Of a stretch of 64,000 nucleotides of DNA, positions 59,944 through 64,000 are shown piece by piece. The stretch comes from CAVSIS01 sp963814875. Its GTDB lineage: Bacteria > Acidobacteriota > Thermoanaerobaculia > Thermoanaerobaculales > Sulfomarinibacteraceae. The position numbers were made by a program, and so were the translations under genes. Every line of letters starts with the position of its first letter. Within the stretch, counting starts at the first letter, position 1. The stretch is from the NCBI GenBank assembly GCA_963814875.1, contig CAWFFJ010000016.1:1-64000 (forward strand). The letters run 5' to 3'. Below the pieces are notes generated by a model. The model saw only the letters and a list, made by a program, of their open reading frames with translations, was not told where the DNA came from and searched no databases.

Positions 59944-62526
59944 ATGAGCGCGAACATCCTCCTCATCGAATACGAGCCGCGATACATCGATCGGGTCAAG
60001 AAGGCGCTCGGGGACTCCGGCTATCGGCTTGAGATCTGCTCGGACCTCGACGGCGCGGTCGAGCGCTGCGCCCACTTCGAGCCCAACATGGTCGTGCTCA
60101 CCTCGGTTCTGCCCCGTCTCAAGATCGAGGACGCCATCACCCAACTGCGCGCCCGGGCCGGGCTGCGTGCGACTCCGTTCTTGATTCTGATGTCCGGGTA
60201 CCGGGGAAGCGACCCTCAGGGCGACGCGACACGCTACGGCGCCCAGGACATCCTGGAGCGCCCGTTCGCCGGCGAGGTCCTGCTCCAGCGCGTGGAGCGC
60301 CTGCTCCAAGCAGCACCCAGCCCGGCGACCACACAGGCGATTCCACAGGACATGCTCGAGGCCCTGCGGCGCAGCGCCGGGCTGTCCGGCGGCAGCGCTT
60401 CGCTGACCTCTGATGATCTGTTCGGCGAAATCGTATCCGACGTGGAGAGCGAGCAGGATAACGAGGCCGCCGCGGTGCCTCCGCAGGCAGCTCCGACTCC
60501 GCCGTCGATCGCGTCCTCGAGCGCCGACAGGGCGGTCGAGGCCTCCCTGGCCGACCTCCAGGAATCGTACGAGAGCCAGCGGCAAGAACGTCCGAGCCGC
60601 TCGACCGAGACCGACGTCGACCTGATCCTGTCGCAGACCCTTGCCGGACTCGAAATTCAGCCCGTCAAGCCGAAGAAGGCCGCAGCACCCGCCGCTCCTC
60701 CCACGAGTGCGCCCACGGCTGCCCGACGCGAGCCGCCGGCCCCGGCGATTCCGGCACCGCCGTCGGGCGAGGGCACACAGTTCGGGCAGTACCTGCTCAT
60801 GGAGCATATCGCCACCGGCGGGATGGCAGAGGTCTACAAGGCCCGCATGATGGGCATGGAGGGCTTCCAGAAGACCGTCGCTATCAAGCGGATCCTGCCC
60901 CACCTGACGGACAACGAAGAGTTCGTCACCATGTTCGTCGACGAGGCCAAACTGGCGGCGCAGCTCAACCACAACAACATCATCCACATCTACGACCTGG
61001 GCAAGATCGACCGCTCCTACTACATCGCGATGGAGTACATCGACGGGCGCGACCTCAGGTCGATCCTCCAGGAGTGCCGTGACCGCGGTCAGCACGTGCC
61101 GCTGCCGATGGCCCTCTACCTTGCGACCCTGCTCGCTTCCGCGCTCGACTATGCCCACCGCCGACGCGATTTCGAGAACCGCGACCTCGGTTTGGTCCAC
61201 CGCGACGTCTCCCCCCAGAACGTCCTGATCTCCAATGAAGGCGACATCAAGCTGTGCGACTTCGGGATCGCCAAGGCCGCGTCGAAGGCATCGCATACCC
61301 GTGCCGGAGCGCTCAAGGGCAAACTCCAGTACATGTCGCCAGAGCAGGCATGGGGTAAGGACATCGACCACCGCTCCGACATCTTCTCGCTCGGGCTGGT
61401 GCTGTACGAGATGCTCACCCTGGAGAGGGTCTTCTCCGGTGAATCGGAGCTCTCGATCCTCGAGCAGGTCCGCAACCCCAAGGTTGAGCCGCCGTCGGCG
61501 CTGAACCCGGAGGTCCCTCCCGAGGTCGACGCGATTGTGCTGCGCACCCTTGAGACGGACCGAAACGACCGTTACCAGTCCGCCCGCGACCTTCACCGCG
61601 ACCTCGAGAAGGTCATGCGCCAAAAGAACTGGTCGTGCAGCGTTGCGGACGTCGCCCGGTTCCTCGCGGACCTGGTGAGCGGGACCGCCGCCCAGGTGGC
61701 AGCGCCGCTTCCTGAGGCGCCTGCCAAGGCGGTGCCCGTCATCGCCCCCGAGTCCGAACCGCCGCGCGCCGAGGAGCCCGAGCCGACCCCCGCGGAGGGC
61801 AGTCCCGCCACCGCCGGCGGCTCCGGGAAGTGGCTCTGGGTCGGGATCGCAGCCCTGGTCGTCGTCGCCGCCGGGCTGTGGGCACTGTTCGGGCGCGGGA
61901 GCGGCCAGACCCCCCCGACGCCGACCCCGGTGCCGGTCGCCTCGACCGAGGAACCGTCGCCGACCCCGACCGTGACCGAGGAGCTGATGGACATGGTGCG
62001 CCAACAGGCCGCGGTGGCGCTGGCGGAGCAAGAGCAGCAGCTGCGCAAGCGGCTCGAAGCGGAGTTCCCGACCCCGACACCGATTCCGCCGACCCCAACA
62101 CCAACCGAGACTCCGGTCCCGACGGAGGTACCGACGGCGGCTCCGACGGCGGCGCCGCCGACCCCCACCCGGGTACCGCCGACCGCGACACCGATCCCGC
62201 CGACGCCGACACCGCCGGTGCGCGAGGGCGAGGTCGTCGGCCCAGGTCCGGATGTGAACGGCCCGGTCGCCGTCAAGCAGGTCGAACCCGAGTACCCGCC
62301 CGCGGCCCTGCGCATGAGGGTCAGCGGCGAGGTCCAGATGCAGGTACTCGTCGGCCCCGACGGAGCCGTCGAGGACATCAAGATCCTCAAGGATTCGCAC
62401 CCCGGCGTGGGATTTGACAAGGCCTCGGAGGAGGCGGTTCGCCAGTGGCGCTTCCGCCCGGCCACCAAGCTCGGAACGAAGGTTCGGATGTGGATCTCCG
62501 TCCGCATCCCGTTCACCACTCGATGA
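59944..62526 (+). CDS. Ser/Thr protein kinase with pseudo-receiver and C-terminal TonB domain
   Basis: 860 residues from the ATG at 59944; the longer open frame upstream is antisense to yebC. Residues 1-125: receiver-like fold (ANILLIEYEPRYIDRVKKAL) in which the phospho-Asp position reads VVLTSVLP and the usual KP is RP, so it is probably not phosphorylated. Residues 130-278: low-complexity linker. Residues 280-561: complete Hanks kinase with ATGGMAEVYKA, VAIKRIL (Lys315), VHRDVSPQNVLIS, CDFGIAKAA (Asp439) and YMSPEQAWG. About 629-650: single transmembrane helix (WLWVGIAALVVVAAGLWAL). About 655-765: Pro/Thr-rich spacer of PTPTP repeats. About 777-858: TonB C-terminal domain (VEPEYPPAALRMRVSG...AVRQWRFRPATK). 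The kinase is cytoplasmic and the TonB domain periplasmic, a possible trans-envelope signal path. The parts are certain; the combined function is unknown. Confidence 0.9.
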   Translation: MSANILLIEYEPRYIDRVKKALGDSGYRLEICSDLDGAVERCAHFEPNMVVLTSVLPRLKIEDAITQLRARAGLRATPFLILMSGYRGSDPQGDATRYGAQDILERPFAGEVLLQRVERLLQAAPSPATTQAIPQDMLEALRRSAGLSGGSASLTSDDLFGEIVSDVESEQDNEAAAVPPQAAPTPPSIASSSADRAVEASLADLQESYESQRQERPSRSTETDVDLILSQTLAGLEIQPVKPKKAAAPAAPPTSAPTAARREPPAPAIPAPPSGEGTQFGQYLLMEHIATGGMAEVYKARMMGMEGFQKTVAIKRILPHLTDNEEFVTMFVDEAKLAAQLNHNNIIHIYDLGKIDRSYYIAMEYIDGRDLRSILQECRDRGQHVPLPMALYLATLLASALDYAHRRRDFENRDLGLVHRDVSPQNVLISNEGDIKLCDFGIAKAASKASHTRAGALKGKLQYMSPEQAWGKDIDHRSDIFSLGLVLYEMLTLERVFSGESELSILEQVRNPKVEPPSALNPEVPPEVDAIVLRTLETDRNDRYQSARDLHRDLEKVMRQKNWSCSVADVARFLADLVSGTAAQVAAPLPEAPAKAVPVIAPESEPPRAEEPEPTPAEGSPATAGGSGKWLWVGIAALVVVAAGLWALFGRGSGQTPPTPTPVPVASTEEPSPTPTVTEELMDMVRQQAAVALAEQEQQLRKRLEAEFPTPTPIPPTPTPTETPVPTEVPTAAPTAAPPTPTRVPPTATPIPPTPTPPVREGEVVGPGPDVNGPVAVKQVEPEYPPAALRMRVSGEVQMQVLVGPDGAVEDIKILKDSHPGVGFDKASEEAVRQWRFRPATKLGTKVRMWISVRIPFTTR

Positions 62527-62542
62527 TGCAAGGGAGGAGAGA

Positions 62543-62770
62543 ATGGCCGTGCTGACCGATTCCCAGAAGAAGTTCTACGAGGAAGCGCTGAAGCAGACCA
62601 AAGTGGAGATCCAGGAGCTCGAGAGCCAGATCCAGGAAGAGCTGTCGCGGGTCAAGCAGAAGATCGCCGACCTGCAGGCAGGGCAGAAGGCCGCCCGCCA
62701 GATGTACGACGCGGCCTGCATGCGTCTCGGCCTCCCGAACGACCTCGAGGAGGAGGGCGGCCAGGGCTGA
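62543..62770 (+). CDS. Small coiled-coil protein
   Basis: 75 residues from the ATG at 62543, with GGGAGGAG upstream and only 16 bases after the kinase-TonB gene. Nearly all helix with Leu/Ile/Val heptads (VEIQELESQIQEELSRVKQKIADLQ) and an acidic end. No family recognised. Same transcript as the kinase, closed by a terminator, so it may be an accessory of it. Confidence 0.65.
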   Translation: MAVLTDSQKKFYEEALKQTKVEIQELESQIQEELSRVKQKIADLQAGQKAARQMYDAACMRLGLPNDLEEEGGQG

Positions 62771-62793
62771 GCCTCGGCCCTCCCTGGCGATGG

Positions 62794-62820
62794 AACCCCG
62801 GGTTGTCCGGGGTTTCTTCG
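62794..62820 (+). terminator. Rho-independent terminator after the kinase operon
   Basis: Stem AACCCCGG/CCGGGGTT (62794-62801, 62807-62814), loop GTTGT, then TCTTCG. It separates the kinase pair from accD. Confidence 0.6.
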
Positions 62821-62938
62821 CGTGACGACATGGAAATCGAACGTCTGCTCGGCTCTGGCGGTGGCACGGCGCCGGGCGGATTTGTGGGTGTGCCCGCCAT
62901 CAGCCTGACGGACGCTGCCAGAACTGGAGCCACTCGCG

Positions 62939-63708
<770 letters not shown>

Positions 63709-63730
<22 letters not shown>

Positions 63731-64000
63731 GCCTGGCACGGCGAGGCCCCGCCCGCATCCGCCCTGATCTCAGCCGGATCAGGGACGCCCTCGACCGTCT
63801 GGGCCGGCCGCAACGGGATCTGGCCTCCATCCTGGTGGTCGGCAGCAACGGCAAGGGATCGACAGCGGTCATGCTCGAAGCAATGCTGAGAGCCCACGGC
63901 GTCGCCACTGGGCTCTACACGTCGCCGCACCTGGTGCGCGTCGAGGAGCGCATCCGGCTCGGCGGCGTCCCTCTCTCCACCCCCGAGCTCGAACGTCACC
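63709..64000 (+). CDS. folC: Folylpolyglutamate synthase/dihydrofolate synthase, 5' part
   Basis: The ATG at 63709, inside the last codons of accD, opens a frame that runs off the window after 97 codons. RIRDALDRLGRPQRDL, P-loop VVGSNGKGSTAVMLEAML and LYTSPHLVRVEERIRLGG are the FolC start. It ligates glutamate to folates in an ATP-dependent Mur-like reaction. Partial only because of the window end. Confidence 0.9.

Noticed and set aside
59818..62400. 860-codon minus-strand open frame
   Set aside because: It is the antisense shadow of the kinase-TonB gene; its protein is low-complexity and matches nothing, while the plus strand has clear domains.

Overview
This is a GC-rich (about two-thirds G+C), densely packed bacterial chromosome segment with about 70 supportable protein genes, two tRNA genes and one probable 6S RNA. 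Short ATGA, GTGA or TGATG stop/start overlaps are the rule inside operons, and GTG starts are common. LPS heptosyltransferase, BamD, RseP, TonB/ExbB/ExbD and TatA point to a Gram-negative, diderm cell. The order zapB-zapA-6S-rny-ymdB, a UbiE/MenG methyltransferase, a FHA/GAF/cyclase protein and several secreted TPR/DUF proteins fit Acidobacteriota (perhaps Thermoanaerobaculia) or a deltaproteobacterial relative. That placement is inference.

Layout. 1-2735 is a scarred accessory patch: a four-helix-bundle (23S-IVP-like) gene whose 5' end lies in a 170-bp palindrome, 171-bp tandem repeats, and a VWA/sortase chimera lacking the catalytic Cys that runs tail to tail into a membrane-protein gene. 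2746-12902 holds an M1 peptidase, a secreted protein, HU, a GGDEF protein, a TMTC-like glycosyltransferase with TPRs, a methyltransferase-GT2 fusion, an acyl-CoA dehydrogenase and a DivIVA-like protein. 12899-17271 holds hutI, a GT39-like transferase, a GFA protein and waaF. 17268-20584 is the ymdB-rny-6S-zapA-zapB block. 20605-26443 is the pheT-pheS-rplT-rpmI-thrS cluster (infC is missing from its usual slot), preceded by two tRNA-Val genes with a clear promoter and terminator. 26778-41203 carries aspS, hisS, a gamma carbonic anhydrase, tsaC, recN, coaE, folD, ubiE, an ITPase, signalling proteins and truA.

41208-48754 is an envelope operon: uppS-cdsA-dxr-rseP-PASTA-rpe-bamD-LysM. 48773-53840 has tatA, a sugar-kinase-like phosphotransferase, rlmN, a YfiH/PgeF-type enzyme and ftsE-ftsX. 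53906-58322 is a minus-strand TonB system (ExbB/TolQ, two ExbD, TonB, DUF4388, TPR), preceded by what looks like a small RNA gene with its own promoter and terminator. yebC-ruvC follows. 59944-62526 encodes the most unusual protein of the window: a degenerate receiver domain, an intact Ser/Thr kinase, a transmembrane helix, a Pro/Thr-rich spacer and a TonB C-terminal domain in one chain. accD and the start of folC close the window.

Non-coding structure is rich: two MITE-like elements with CACAGAG- or ACACCAAG-type inverted ends, two DnaA-box-like sites in an AT-rich gap, and several good sigma-70-type promoters. All product names come from motif recognition by eye; no database search was run.
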